IMG/VR virus record: IMGVR_UViG_3300032116_000195
Coordinates: 1 to 61,112 of that record
DNA: 61,112 bases
Reading direction: 5' to 3' (one strand)
DNA from: a virus
The notes below the pieces were generated by a model, which was not told the DNA's origin, did not search any database, and worked only from the letters and a program-made list of their open reading frames with translations. Shown here in pieces: positions 50,106 through 55,696 of this stretch. A program made the translations under genes and the position numbers. The stretch's first letter is position 1, and each line of letters opens with the position of its first letter.

Positions 50106-50345
50106 TTACTTTGAAATTTCAGCATCCATTAAGTAATCGTGAATGCAGTCCAATTCAGACTTGTTTAAATCGTTGTAGTCACTTACAAGGAAGGATTCGT
50201 ACATCTTGATGGCATCTGCCCATAGGTAGTCAAGTTCCCTCTCGTTTCGGTCAGGCAGTGACATTGCCATGCAGAAGACCCCGTAACTATTCATGTAGCT
50301 CCTGTGCATTGCTTGGTCAAAATCGGTTGTGTCAATTTTATACAT
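50106..50345 (-). CDS. Small protein after E4
   Basis: A 79-residue protein from the ATG at 50345 (MYKIDTTDFDQAMHRSYM). The upstream start at 50381 would run through E4. It is mostly helical and acidic. It ends one base before the C5 run of E3. The function is unknown. Confidence 0.65.
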   Translation of the reverse strand: MYKIDTTDFDQAMHRSYMNSYGVFCMAMSLPDRNERELDYLWADAIKMYESFLVSDYNDLNKSELDCIHDYLMDAEISK

Positions 50346-50364
50346 TTTTGTGTGGTTTTGATGA

Positions 50365-50417
50365 GGACTGCCTCCTGTCACGAACAGGATGCCATCAGAA
50401 TGGGGGCAGTTCGGGGG
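50365..50417 (-). ncRNA. tRNA-half-like processing element E4
   Basis: CCCCC, GAACTGCC, a 15-nt spacer, TCCTG-TTCGTGA-CAGGA, GGCAGTCC. The loop begins TTCG as in a true T-loop. The outer arm has one A-C mismatch or bulge. It precedes an AAAACCACAC leader. Confidence 0.75.
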
Positions 50418-50418
50418 A

Positions 50419-50499
50419 TTACATATTCCCTGCTAAGACAAGACCAAAGGCAAGGACGACCAATACGATCATCAAGTAAGTAAAGTCTCTATTTTTCAT
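50419..50499 (-). CDS. Tiny membrane peptide (26 residues)
   Basis: MKNRDFTYLMIVLVVLAFGL... has one hydrophobic helix. It overlaps the upstream gene by four bases (ATGA) and stops one base before E4's C5 run. Confidence 0.65.
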   Translation of the reverse strand: MKNRDFTYLMIVLVVLAFGLVLAGNM

Positions 50500-50666
50500 G
50501 CATAAAGGTTTGGGTTATTCAATTGCATCCTCAGTAGAAAGGTGCGGTACATTTGTCTCGCCTCCCTTATTGAAATGCCATACAATTCGACATATTGGCG
50601 GACTATCTTGTCATCGATAGTGAAGGTCTTTCTGACCTTGTTTTTTCTGCTAAATACGGGTCTCAT
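50496..50666 (-). CDS. Small basic protein
   Basis: A 56-residue protein. MRPVFSRKNKVRKTFTIDDK is followed by two helices (IVRQYVELYGISIREARQMYRTFLLRMQ). It may be a ribbon-helix-like DNA-binding protein, but no family was recognised. It starts in an AAACCACACACCA leader 11 bases after the next gene's stop, with no RNA element between them. Confidence 0.6.
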   Translation of the reverse strand: MRPVFSRKNKVRKTFTIDDKIVRQYVELYGISIREARQMYRTFLLRMQLNNPNLYA

Positions 50667-50677
50667 TGGTGTGTGGT

Positions 50678-50860
50678 TTAAATAGTTACAAATTCGGGTT
50701 CTAACTTGCTTGGCGATGGGTAGATGTAGAAGAATAAGTTCGGGAACTTCTCCTTCAATGCATTAGCCTTTTGTTCGGCATCTTTTCGTTTGTCATAAAA
50801 TCCATGAGTTCCGATTTCATTGTAGTTACCTTCTTCAATTACGTGGTAGTATACTTTCAT
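50678..50860 (-). CDS. Small protein after E5
   Basis: A 60-residue protein (MKVYYHVIEEGNYNEIGTHG...), strand-helix-strand with ANALKEKFPNLFFYIYPSPS. It starts in an AAACCACACACG leader directly after E5. It resembles the 50929 gene product in its opening (MKxYxxIxxxxTY), so the two may be distant paralogues. Confidence 0.65.
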   Translation of the reverse strand: MKVYYHVIEEGNYNEIGTHGFYDKRKDAEQKANALKEKFPNLFFYIYPSPSKLEPEFVTI

Positions 50861-50879
50861 CGTGTGTGGTTTTGATTGG

Positions 50880-50926
50880 GAACTGAGCAGGGAATCGAAC
50901 CCTGCTTACAACCATTCAGTTCGGGG
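50880..50926 (-). ncRNA. tRNA-half-like processing element E5
   Basis: CCCC, GAACTGA, a 10-nt spacer, GCAGGG-TTCGATT-CCCTGC, TCAGTTC. The inner arm is a canonical tRNA T-arm (TTCGATT loop) and the outer arm has seven perfect pairs, so this copy is the closest to a real tRNA half. It precedes an ATCAAAACCACACAC leader. Confidence 0.8.
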
Positions 50927-50928
50927 AC

Positions 50929-51108
50929 TTATTCGTTAGGATATATGGTATAATCCTCACCATCTACATTCATCTGCTCCAACTCTTGGTCATACGCAGT
51001 TCCATTGTCTACCATTTCGAGGTACTTTGCTTCTGCCTCTGCCTGAGAACTGGCTTCAATAGTCAACCATGTGGTGTACGTTCTTTGTTGTTTGATTTGA
51101 TACTTCAT
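50929..51108 (-). CDS. Small acidic protein behind the type I hammerhead
   Basis: A 59-residue protein (MKYQIKQQRTYTTWLTIEAS...), rich in Gln/Glu and ending YTIYPNE. Its ATG lies 19 bases after the hammerhead cleavage point at 51128/51127, in the leader TTAACCAAACACACACACA. The stop is two bases before E5's C run. Confidence 0.7.
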   Translation of the reverse strand: MKYQIKQQRTYTTWLTIEASSQAEAEAKYLEMVDNGTAYDQELEQMNVDGEDYTIYPNE

Positions 51109-51121
51109 TGTGTGTGTGTTT

Positions 51122-51174
51122 GGTTAAGACCACCTTGCGGTGGTTTCGGCTACTCTAAGCCTCATCAGTTAACC
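51122..51174 (-). ncRNA. Hammerhead ribozyme, type I
   Basis: Stem I: GGTTAA (51169-51174) pairs with TTAACC (51122-51127). Core CTGATGA is at 51162-51168. Stem II is GGCT-TAGAGT-AGCC (51148-51161), then GAA. Stem III is ACCACC-GCAA-GGTGGT (51129-51144). The cleavage triplet is GTC, with C17 at 51128. Every invariant core base and the A15.1-U16.1 and A2.1-U1.1 pairs are present. The stop codon of the upstream gene lies inside stem I, so cleavage separates the upstream message from the 50929 gene. Confidence 0.92.
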
Positions 51175-51630
51175 TTGCAGTTCGGGAATTTCAATCGTCT
51201 GCTCTTCCAACTTCGATAGTGGTAGCTTATTTGAGAATACCCAACCGAATTCATTGGACATTTTCGCCATCCATTCACGACCTTGTGGGTTATTGGCTAC
51301 ATACCCATCAGCGAAAGGCTTCTCAGTACGTATTGAATTGTCGTAGTATTGGACACGAACAAAAGGGGAGTTGACCATGCTTCCGGAATAGGATACTTCG
51401 TTGATCAACTTTATGCCTTCCGGTATCGTATAAATGGCGAAAAGTTCGGGGTAGTCATTGATGGAATTGAACCTCTCAAGGAATACCACATCATTGTACT
51501 TTTTGTAGCGGTTGACTACCCTTACCCATTCGCTTTGATTGTAGTCACTTTTGGAGTGGTTCAGTACTTCATCGAACGTTAACTCTCTAACTTCCATGAT
51601 AGGAAGCGGTGTGGTGAATGTCAGTTTCAT
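51169..51630 (-). CDS. Largest protein of the punctuated operon
   Basis: A 153-residue protein (MKLTFTTPLPIMEVREL...). A strand-rich middle holds RVQYYDNSIRTEKPFADGYV and it ends EIPELQG. Its 3' codons contain the CCCGAACTG word (51178-51186), and the stop is part of hammerhead stem I. It starts directly after the type III hammerhead and an AATCACACACAC leader. The function is unknown. Confidence 0.65.
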   Translation of the reverse strand: MKLTFTTPLPIMEVRELTFDEVLNHSKSDYNQSEWVRVVNRYKKYNDVVFLERFNSINDYPELFAIYTIPEGIKLINEVSYSGSMVNSPFVRVQYYDNSIRTEKPFADGYVANNPQGREWMAKMSNEFGWVFSNKLPLSKLEEQTIEIPELQG

Positions 51631-51643
51631 GTGTGTGTGATTT

Positions 51644-51700
51644 AGTGTGTTTCGCCATTCTGTGGCTCATCAGTTCGGGAGAAATACCCGAAGACACACT
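51644..51700 (-). ncRNA. Hammerhead ribozyme, type III
   Basis: Stem III: AGTGTGT (51694-51700) pairs with ACACACT (51644-51650). C17 at 51693 completes a GTC triplet. Stem I is TTCGGG-TATTTCT-CCCGAA (51674-51692). Core CTGATGA is at 51667-51673. Stem II is GCCA-CAGAA-TGGC (51654-51666), then GAA. All invariant bases are present. After cleavage the core stays on the 5' end of the 51169 message. The stem I arms are the TTCGGG/CCCGAA words that recur across the genome. Confidence 0.92.
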
Positions 51701-52283
51701 CTCATCAGTCACCCTCACGGGTACGCTTTCTGCCGAAGCAGAGACATTGGATACCCAAACGATAAATCAGATTGGGTAGCGGCTGATGGGTTACTTTCGA
51801 TGTGACGTGCCTTGTCGTGGTGGATGTCAGTGCATTGATGGGATTGATTACCCATTGTTGACTCTCCGATTGTGGGTTGCCATGGGGCAGAGCCGATGTC
51901 CCGATTTCGGTTAACACATTCAGTCGATTTCACTCCAATAAACAAAGAACTTTTTTGTACTTAGAAATTTTGCACTTACACTCTACACCTCATCCGATAT
52001 TTTCCCTTGCGGTGGTTTCGTTATGTGGTTGCATTTAGACTATTGCACTCAGGCAGTCGCACCATTACTTCAGAGCGGTTGTAAGCGGAAACTTCAAAGA
52101 ACTAAAGTAGTGACTAACTCTCTACTTTCGAGAGTAAAATTGCAAGGAAAATATTTATCCGCAAAATGTGGACTAAGTATTGACAACGAAAAAGAGAATT
52201 TAAAATCTCTACAAATCAGTCATATCAACAACGAAAACGTTTTCGTAAGTTTTAGTAAAAAAGTTTAAAAGTACTTTCTAAAA
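51701..52283. other. Operon head region, no confident gene
   Basis: A 580-base stretch. Two overlapping leftward frames (51705-51917 and 51715-51945) exist, but neither looks like a protein and one needs a TTG start. It contains a second CTGATGA next to the type III ribozyme (51701-51709, - strand) without a usable GAAA. It also holds a hairpin ACTCTC-TACTTTC-GAGAGT (about 52121-52139) related to the CTCTC promoter word, and a 16-nt copy of hammerhead stem III (52005-52020). Confidence 0.5.
52005..52020 (-). repeat. 16-nt copy of hammerhead stem III/GAAA segment
   Basis: It is identical on the - strand to the CGAAACCACCGCAAGG segment of the type I hammerhead at 51133-51148. No CTGATGA precedes it, so it is probably a ribozyme remnant. 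Confidence 0.6.
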
Positions 52284-52297
52284 ACTCTCGATTATAG
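52284..52297 (+). promoter_or_regulatory. ACTCTCGATTATAG motif (putative phage promoter)
   Basis: A variant of the CTCTCTATTATAG word on the + strand. No rightward gene follows closely, since the next gene here is leftward, so it may drive an antisense or regulatory RNA, or be a binding site. Confidence 0.35.
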
Positions 52298-52495
52298 CGT
52301 GTTGAGGTGATTATTCAACCTTGATTGGTCTATAAAAAACATATGGCAGAGTGCGACAACTTCGGGGTCTTCTTCGTTCTTATACTGCATCAGAAGACGG
52401 AGGAATTCGACCTCACTTTTGCCCTCAATTTCTATTATTAATTGCTTCAAGTCTTTAAGTACTTCTGCTTTGGCGGATTCAAAATACGTGTTCAT
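52292..52495 (-). CDS. Small acidic helical protein
   Basis: A 67-residue protein from the ATG at 52495 (MNTYFESAKAEVLKDL...). The upstream extension to 52525 runs into a hairpin. It is helical and acidic with KSEVEFLRLLMQYKNEEDPEV. The function is unknown. Confidence 0.6.
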   Translation of the reverse strand: MNTYFESAKAEVLKDLKQLIIEIEGKSEVEFLRLLMQYKNEEDPEVVALCHMFFIDQSRLNNHLNTL

Positions 52496-52585
52496 GTGGT
52501 TAGATTTGGGAGGCGGAAAATACATTACAAAATACTCCCATGATTACGTGATTTCCCGTAATGAAAGTGGGGCAGTTCGGGGGCA

Positions 52586-52909
52586 TCAAAGCCTCTTATT
52601 AAGTAGATACCTACGTATAGCAGACAAGTACTCCCGACCAAGAGGAGCAAGAGAAAGTTTATAGTCTTGTATATGTATAAGAGAGAGGGAAGAGAGAGTA
52701 TTAACCGAATTGTATAACGCCCCAACACTAATTGGATGTCCCATTCGTTTGGCATGGCGTTGAACTCCAGACTGACGGATGCCTTCGGGAAGGTATGCAA
52801 TGGAGTATAGGACAAAGATATCACTGGCCGAAAGTTCTGGAAGGTCGAACCTTCGAGATACTTTGATAATGGCAGAGGGCATGAGAAAAATATACTTATT
52901 CAACTTCAT
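52586..52909 (-). CDS. Winged-helix regulator-like protein
   Basis: A 107-residue protein. LPELSASDIFVLYSIAYLPEGIRQSGVQRHAKRMG, then VGALYNSVNTLSSLSLIHI and a basic C-terminal helix follow the order of a MarR- or PadR-like winged helix. A shifted frame (52525-52824) is a shadow. It is first in the leftward operon and may regulate it. A CCCCCGAACTG word and a small ATTACG/CGTAAT hairpin lie after its stop. Confidence 0.65.
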   Translation of the reverse strand: MKLNKYIFLMPSAIIKVSRRFDLPELSASDIFVLYSIAYLPEGIRQSGVQRHAKRMGHPISVGALYNSVNTLSSLSLIHIQDYKLSLAPLGREYLSAIRRYLLNKRL

Positions 52910-53100
52910 GGGTCGGAAAGGATGAAAAGAAGGGGCGGCAATTGTAACATGACGTTCACCGCCACCTTGTGTGGTTTTTCAGTACTATCGTTGATGTTTT
53001 TTATCGTTTGTCTGCATCCATTTTCCCCTTCCGATTTGCATCCCTTCGGACTCATTGCATCCACTCGCATGATGCACATGATTAAGGCACAACCGATTAG
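52910..53100. other. Gap between the winged-helix gene and the hinge promoter
   Basis: Two frames of 65-68 codons (one on each strand) exist, but neither is convincing. The sequence is of mixed composition with no strong hairpin. It probably holds the promoter of the leftward 52586 gene, though no TAnnTTTG box was found on that strand. Confidence 0.4.
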
Positions 53101-53101
53101 C

Positions 53102-53133
53102 ATTTTGGATACACTAATGGTGCATTAATTTTG
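53102..53133 (+). promoter_or_regulatory. Bacteroidota-type promoter directing rightward transcription
   Basis: TTTG (53104-53107) and an exact TAATTTTG (53126-53133; TAnnTTTG) are separated by 18 bases, close to the known -33/-7 spacing. Transcription would start near 53140 and enter a C-rich stretch, then the 53.3-kb folded region. It is the best host-type promoter in the window. Confidence 0.6.
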
Positions 53134-53310
53134 TGTGCCGAAAACCGATTTCGGGATGCCCAAATTGACCCCCACCCGATGCGCAAATCCGACTCCGCAA
53201 CCGCACGCCACACCCACCATTTATATGCATTACCCCCACAATTCATCCACACAAATCCTATTTCTCCAACCAGATCCTACCAACCACAGAACCCACGACT
53301 TTTTGAATGG
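53134..53310. other. C-rich non-coding stretch
   Basis: This stretch is very rich in C and A on the + strand (cytosine runs, few G). The weak frames here (53131-53406 and 53135-53356) are Pro/Thr/His-rich and look spurious. It may be an unstructured leader or decoy segment of a rightward RNA. Confidence 0.4.
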
Positions 53311-53388
53311 GCCTGTGAGGTCATTACAGGCGATTCTAGGCGGTCTCTATGTTTAATCAGCAGAGATATTGCGGCAATAACAACCGCC
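53311..53388 (+). ncRNA. Folded RNA candidate with three-way junction
   Basis: A hairpin GCCTGT-ACAGGC (53311-53331) is followed by a junction. P1 is GGCGGT/ACCGCC (53339-53388), P2 is TCTCT/AGAGA (53344-53366) and P3 is TATTG-CGG-CAATA (53367-53379). It lies just downstream of the host-type promoter and upstream of the tRNA-like gene (opposite strand). It is not a hammerhead, since the core bases are missing. The function is unknown. Confidence 0.5.
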
Positions 53389-53411
53389 ATATTCTTGGTT
53401 TATTAAACCTG

Positions 53412-53503
53412 TAGAACAGGCAGGATTCGAACCTGCAAAGGCAGCTACAACCCTATTCACTTTGTAAGGGGAGCACATCCTACGTACCATACGCCACTGT
53501 TCT
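53412..53503 (-). tRNA. tRNA-like gene with unclear anticodon
   Basis: 92 nt. The acceptor arm AGAACAG/CTGTTCT (seven perfect pairs), the T-arm GCAGG-TTCGAAT-CCTGC and a D-arm GCG-TATGGTA-CGT are all present. The region between them is about 60 nt and does not give a clean anticodon arm. The best option (ATGTG-CTCCCCT-TACAA) would read CCC (Gly) but has C at position 37 and a long variable region. It may be a degraded, extended or non-translational tRNA-like RNA. Confidence 0.6.
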
Positions 53504-53688
53504 ATGTCCCAAGCTTCACTTGATGCGTCCAGCAAGGAGCGGCTTGGTAATCCACCATAACTTATGCCTTTGGCTATTCGTTTGCGTGGAAACAAGACCA
53601 CTGAAGTGTGCTTCGCAATCCTATTCGATACTATCTCAAGGCAATTGGAGAGGCATCGTGGTACTGTTGATGCGAAGATAAACGGCTA

Positions 53689-53702
53689 ACTCTCGATATT
53701 AT
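53689..53702 (+). promoter_or_regulatory. ACTCTCGATATTAT motif (putative phage promoter)
   Basis: A variant of the CTCTCTATTATAG word on the + strand, 46 bases from a leftward copy at 53735-53749. The two face each other, so only one may be active at a time. Confidence 0.4.
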
Positions 53703-53734
53703 TGTTTTATGAACATCTGAGGATAACTCGTAAA

Positions 53735-53749
53735 CGATAATAGAGAGTG
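53735..53749 (-). promoter_or_regulatory. CACTCTCTATTATCG motif (putative phage promoter)
   Basis: A leftward copy of the CTCTCTATTAT word, oriented towards the tRNA-like gene and the leftward operon. Confidence 0.45.
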
Positions 53750-54006
53750 AAGTAATTTCGCCATTCTGGTTCTACCTGCTAGGGTAGGGGTCCAGTCAAA
53801 ACCCCAAGCTAGGTTTATCCGAGGACGGAATGTTTAAGCTGATAGCAGGAGCGACAGAGATCAGACTCTCTGACCGAAAGGTAGCTATGACCCGGGACGT
53901 GGGTTCTCAATGGTGATAGTTTTAACGAATAGGGTTACTTCCTTTTAAGCGAAGCTTTACCCGAACATGAATAACTCATGGTGATAGTTACTTATAAATA
54001 CTAGTT

Positions 54007-54144
54007 ATGAAGAATAAGTTAGGTGTTAAGAATAGCTTAGTGAATAACATTAATGCCAAGAAGAAGGCAGGAACCTCTAAGCCTAAGAGTAAGTCTACAG
54101 TAAGTAAAGAAGCCTACGACAAGATGAAGAAGGGCTGGAAGTGA
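54007..54144 (+). CDS. Tiny basic protein (45 residues)
   Basis: MKNKLGVKNSLVNNINAKKK... ending YDKMKKGWK. It is Lys-rich with KAGTSKPKSKSTVSKEAY. This family (K[AG]GTSKPKSKSTVS...GWK) recurs in Bacteroidota phages upstream of other small genes. It overlaps the HNH gene by four bases (GTGA). Confidence 0.7.
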   Translation: MKNKLGVKNSLVNNINAKKKAGTSKPKSKSTVSKEAYDKMKKGWK

Positions 54145-54392
54145 AAAGGCACGTCAAGATTTACTTGGATTACTATGGCTATACTGGCGATGAGTTTATT
54201 AGCTGTGAGGTCTGTGGCTCCCGAGCTGTTGACATTCATCATATTGATTGCAGGGGTATGGGCGGCAGCAAATCTAAAGACAAGATCGAGAATTTAATGG
54301 CCCTTTGTAGATCCTGCCATCTTGAGTATGGCGACAAAAAACATTACATTGAGTTTCTTACTGATATTCACAAAAAAGTAGTACAAAAGTAG
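54141..54392 (+). CDS. HNH nuclease domain protein, GTG start
   Basis: An 83-residue protein. CEVCGSRAVDIHHIDCRGMGGSK, then IENLMALCRSCHLEYGDK. This is a complete HNH core with zinc-binding CxxC and CxxCH. It is short enough to be a stand-alone HNH domain, perhaps linked to packaging or mobility. It is coupled to the upstream gene through GTGA. Confidence 0.85.
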   Translation: MKRHVKIYLDYYGYTGDEFISCEVCGSRAVDIHHIDCRGMGGSKSKDKIENLMALCRSCHLEYGDKKHYIEFLTDIHKKVVQK

Positions 54393-54425
54393 TTTGATAT
54401 TCATTAACATTTATTTAGTGAATAA

Positions 54426-54438
54426 CTCTCTATTTTAG
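54426..54438 (+). promoter_or_regulatory. CTCTCTATTTTAG motif (putative phage promoter)
   Basis: It is five bases before the ATG at 54443, so initiation here would give a leaderless or very short leader mRNA. It differs from the consensus by one base (TTTT for TTAT). Confidence 0.5.
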
Positions 54439-54442
54439 CGGT

Positions 54443-55087
54443 ATGATTACACTACTTCTCGTTTTGATTGGTTCTATACCAACGCCAGCAGGATACACTA
54501 GGGTTAAGACAGATGACTTTGGTACTCACATCAGGAACTACAGACTTAAAGAAGACAAGACAGTCTATTTATATAATGGACAAAAAAAGGTAAACCAGAC
54601 TGCCCAGTATGCTGTACTTGACATTCCGGTTGGAATCATGGACTTGCAGCAGTGTGCTGACGCTGTCATGAGGATCAGGTCTGAGTATCTTTTCAGAAAT
54701 AAATTACCGATTTGCTTCTACGATAATAACAGAAAGCCATTCCATTTTAGCGGAACAACTCTGGGTCACCTCGACAAATATCTTGAGGTAGTCTTCAGTA
54801 GGTGCAACTCCGCTAGTCTGGAGAAGCAGATGGTCAGGAAGAACATCAGGGATATGCAGATCGGTGACGTCTTGATCAAGGGTGGATTCCCGGGTCATGT
54901 AGTTATAGTCGTTGACATGGCGGTAAATGCTAAGGGAGAGAAAGTTTATATGTTAGCACAGAGCTATATGCCAGCTCAGGATATACATATTCTTAATGGC
55001 GAGAACGGTCCTTGGTATACACTGAAAGAGGGTATTATAGACACCCCAGAATACACGTTCTATTCTAATCAGCTTATGGGTTGGTGA
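54443..55087 (+). CDS. DUF4846-like secreted protein
   Basis: A 214-residue protein. Residues 1-17 form a signal peptide (MITLLLVLIGSIPTPAG). The core shows RVKTDDFGTHIRNYRL, QYAVLDIP, RNIRDMQIGDVLIKGGFPGHVVIVVDMAV and LAQSYMPAQDIHILNG, the order of the DUF4846 family of Bacteroidota. The GHVVIVVD element suggests a papain-like fold. No GHTCGGGGG site is present. It is probably host-derived moron DNA acting in the envelope. The function is unknown. Confidence 0.75.
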   Translation: MITLLLVLIGSIPTPAGYTRVKTDDFGTHIRNYRLKEDKTVYLYNGQKKVNQTAQYAVLDIPVGIMDLQQCADAVMRIRSEYLFRNKLPICFYDNNRKPFHFSGTTLGHLDKYLEVVFSRCNSASLEKQMVRKNIRDMQIGDVLIKGGFPGHVVIVVDMAVNAKGEKVYMLAQSYMPAQDIHILNGENGPWYTLKEGIIDTPEYTFYSNQLMGW

Positions 55088-55108
55088 GGATAACTAATAG
55101 TATAACTC

Positions 55109-55121
55109 CTCTCTATTATAG
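55109..55121 (+). promoter_or_regulatory. CTCTCTATTATAG motif (putative phage promoter)
   Basis: An exact copy of the word at 34379. It is followed by a small hairpin GCTAA-gtaat-TTAGC (55127-55141) and the ATG at 55145. Confidence 0.55.
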
Positions 55122-55144
55122 AGAATGCTAAGTAATTTAGCATT

Positions 55145-55696
55145 ATGGTTTCTCCAACTAAGATTCTTATCAAGGTTAAGAAGCGATTTCAAGATGAGGT
55201 CGACTTCAATGGCGGTAAGATGTATATAGATCCGAGCTACCGTCCAGAGTGGAATGCATTCCCTTACGGAGAAGTCCACTCAGTTCCTTTACGCAATCCT
55301 TTTATCTCGGACGACTTCCATTGTAATGTTCAGGTTGGCGACAGGCTTTACGTCAACTATGTGGTCCTGACGGACGACTCCAATCATGTTGATGGCGACA
55401 TCTGGTGTGTTGACTATTATATGGCACTGGCTGCTGTTCGGGGGGATAAAGTTATTCCTGTTGGAGAACACATATTGATTGAGCCGATAGTAGAGGAGAA
55501 GAAGAGTACGATAGAAATACCAGAGATGTCCAAGAAAATTGTGGTGAATAGGGGTAAGGTATTCTCATCCAACGATCCGGAAATTCCGAACGGTTCAACT
55601 GTAAGCTTTGAGCATGTTGGGATGTTTGAAAATGAGATTGAGGGTAAGAAGCTCTTTGTAATGTATAACTCAAACATACTCTGCATACATGAATAA
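55145..55696 (+). CDS. Tandem GroES-like co-chaperonin
   Basis: A 183-residue protein. Both halves read as GroES folds: residues 1-95 (TKILIKVKKRFQDEV, VGDRLYVNY) and 99-183 (VIPVGEHILIEPIVEEK, VNRGKVFSS, GSTVSFEHVG, LFVMYNSNILCI). It probably supports host chaperonin in folding capsid or tail proteins (compare T4 gp31). Fusion of two domains in one chain is unusual. It overlaps the next gene by eight bases. Confidence 0.65.
   Translation: MVSPTKILIKVKKRFQDEVDFNGGKMYIDPSYRPEWNAFPYGEVHSVPLRNPFISDDFHCNVQVGDRLYVNYVVLTDDSNHVDGDIWCVDYYMALAAVRGDKVIPVGEHILIEPIVEEKKSTIEIPEMSKKIVVNRGKVFSSNDPEIPNGSTVSFEHVGMFENEIEGKKLFVMYNSNILCIHE

Larger units (their letters stand above)
53504..54006. other. Hinge region with folded RNA candidate and opposed promoter motifs
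   Basis: This 500-base region carries no convincing ORF. From 53756 on, the + strand is dense in hairpins: GGGGT/ACCCC (53786-53804), CAGAGA/TCTCTG near 53857-53874, and GACCC/GGGTT near 53890. It also has a repeat CTCA(A)TGGTGATAGTT (about 53908 and 53978). This could be a structured RNA, an origin, or a leader of the 54007 gene. I did not recognise a known riboswitch or intron core. Confidence 0.45.

Noticed and set aside
51701-51715. Third CTGATGA next to the type III ribozyme
   Set aside because: No GAAA and no stem II in the following bases; probably a local duplication of core sequence.
51705-51945. Leftward frames of 70 and 76 codons as a gene
   Set aside because: Neither has a protein-like composition or a normal leader, and one needs a TTG start, so only the region is described.
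53131-53406. Rightward frames in the C-rich stretch as genes
   Set aside because: The Pro/Thr/His-rich composition follows from cytosine-rich DNA, and no family pattern is visible.
53756-53920. Known riboswitch, group I intron or RNase P RNA
   Set aside because: The hairpin order and conserved core words of those RNAs (for example the P4/P7 consensus or the CRI-CRV blocks) could not be matched.
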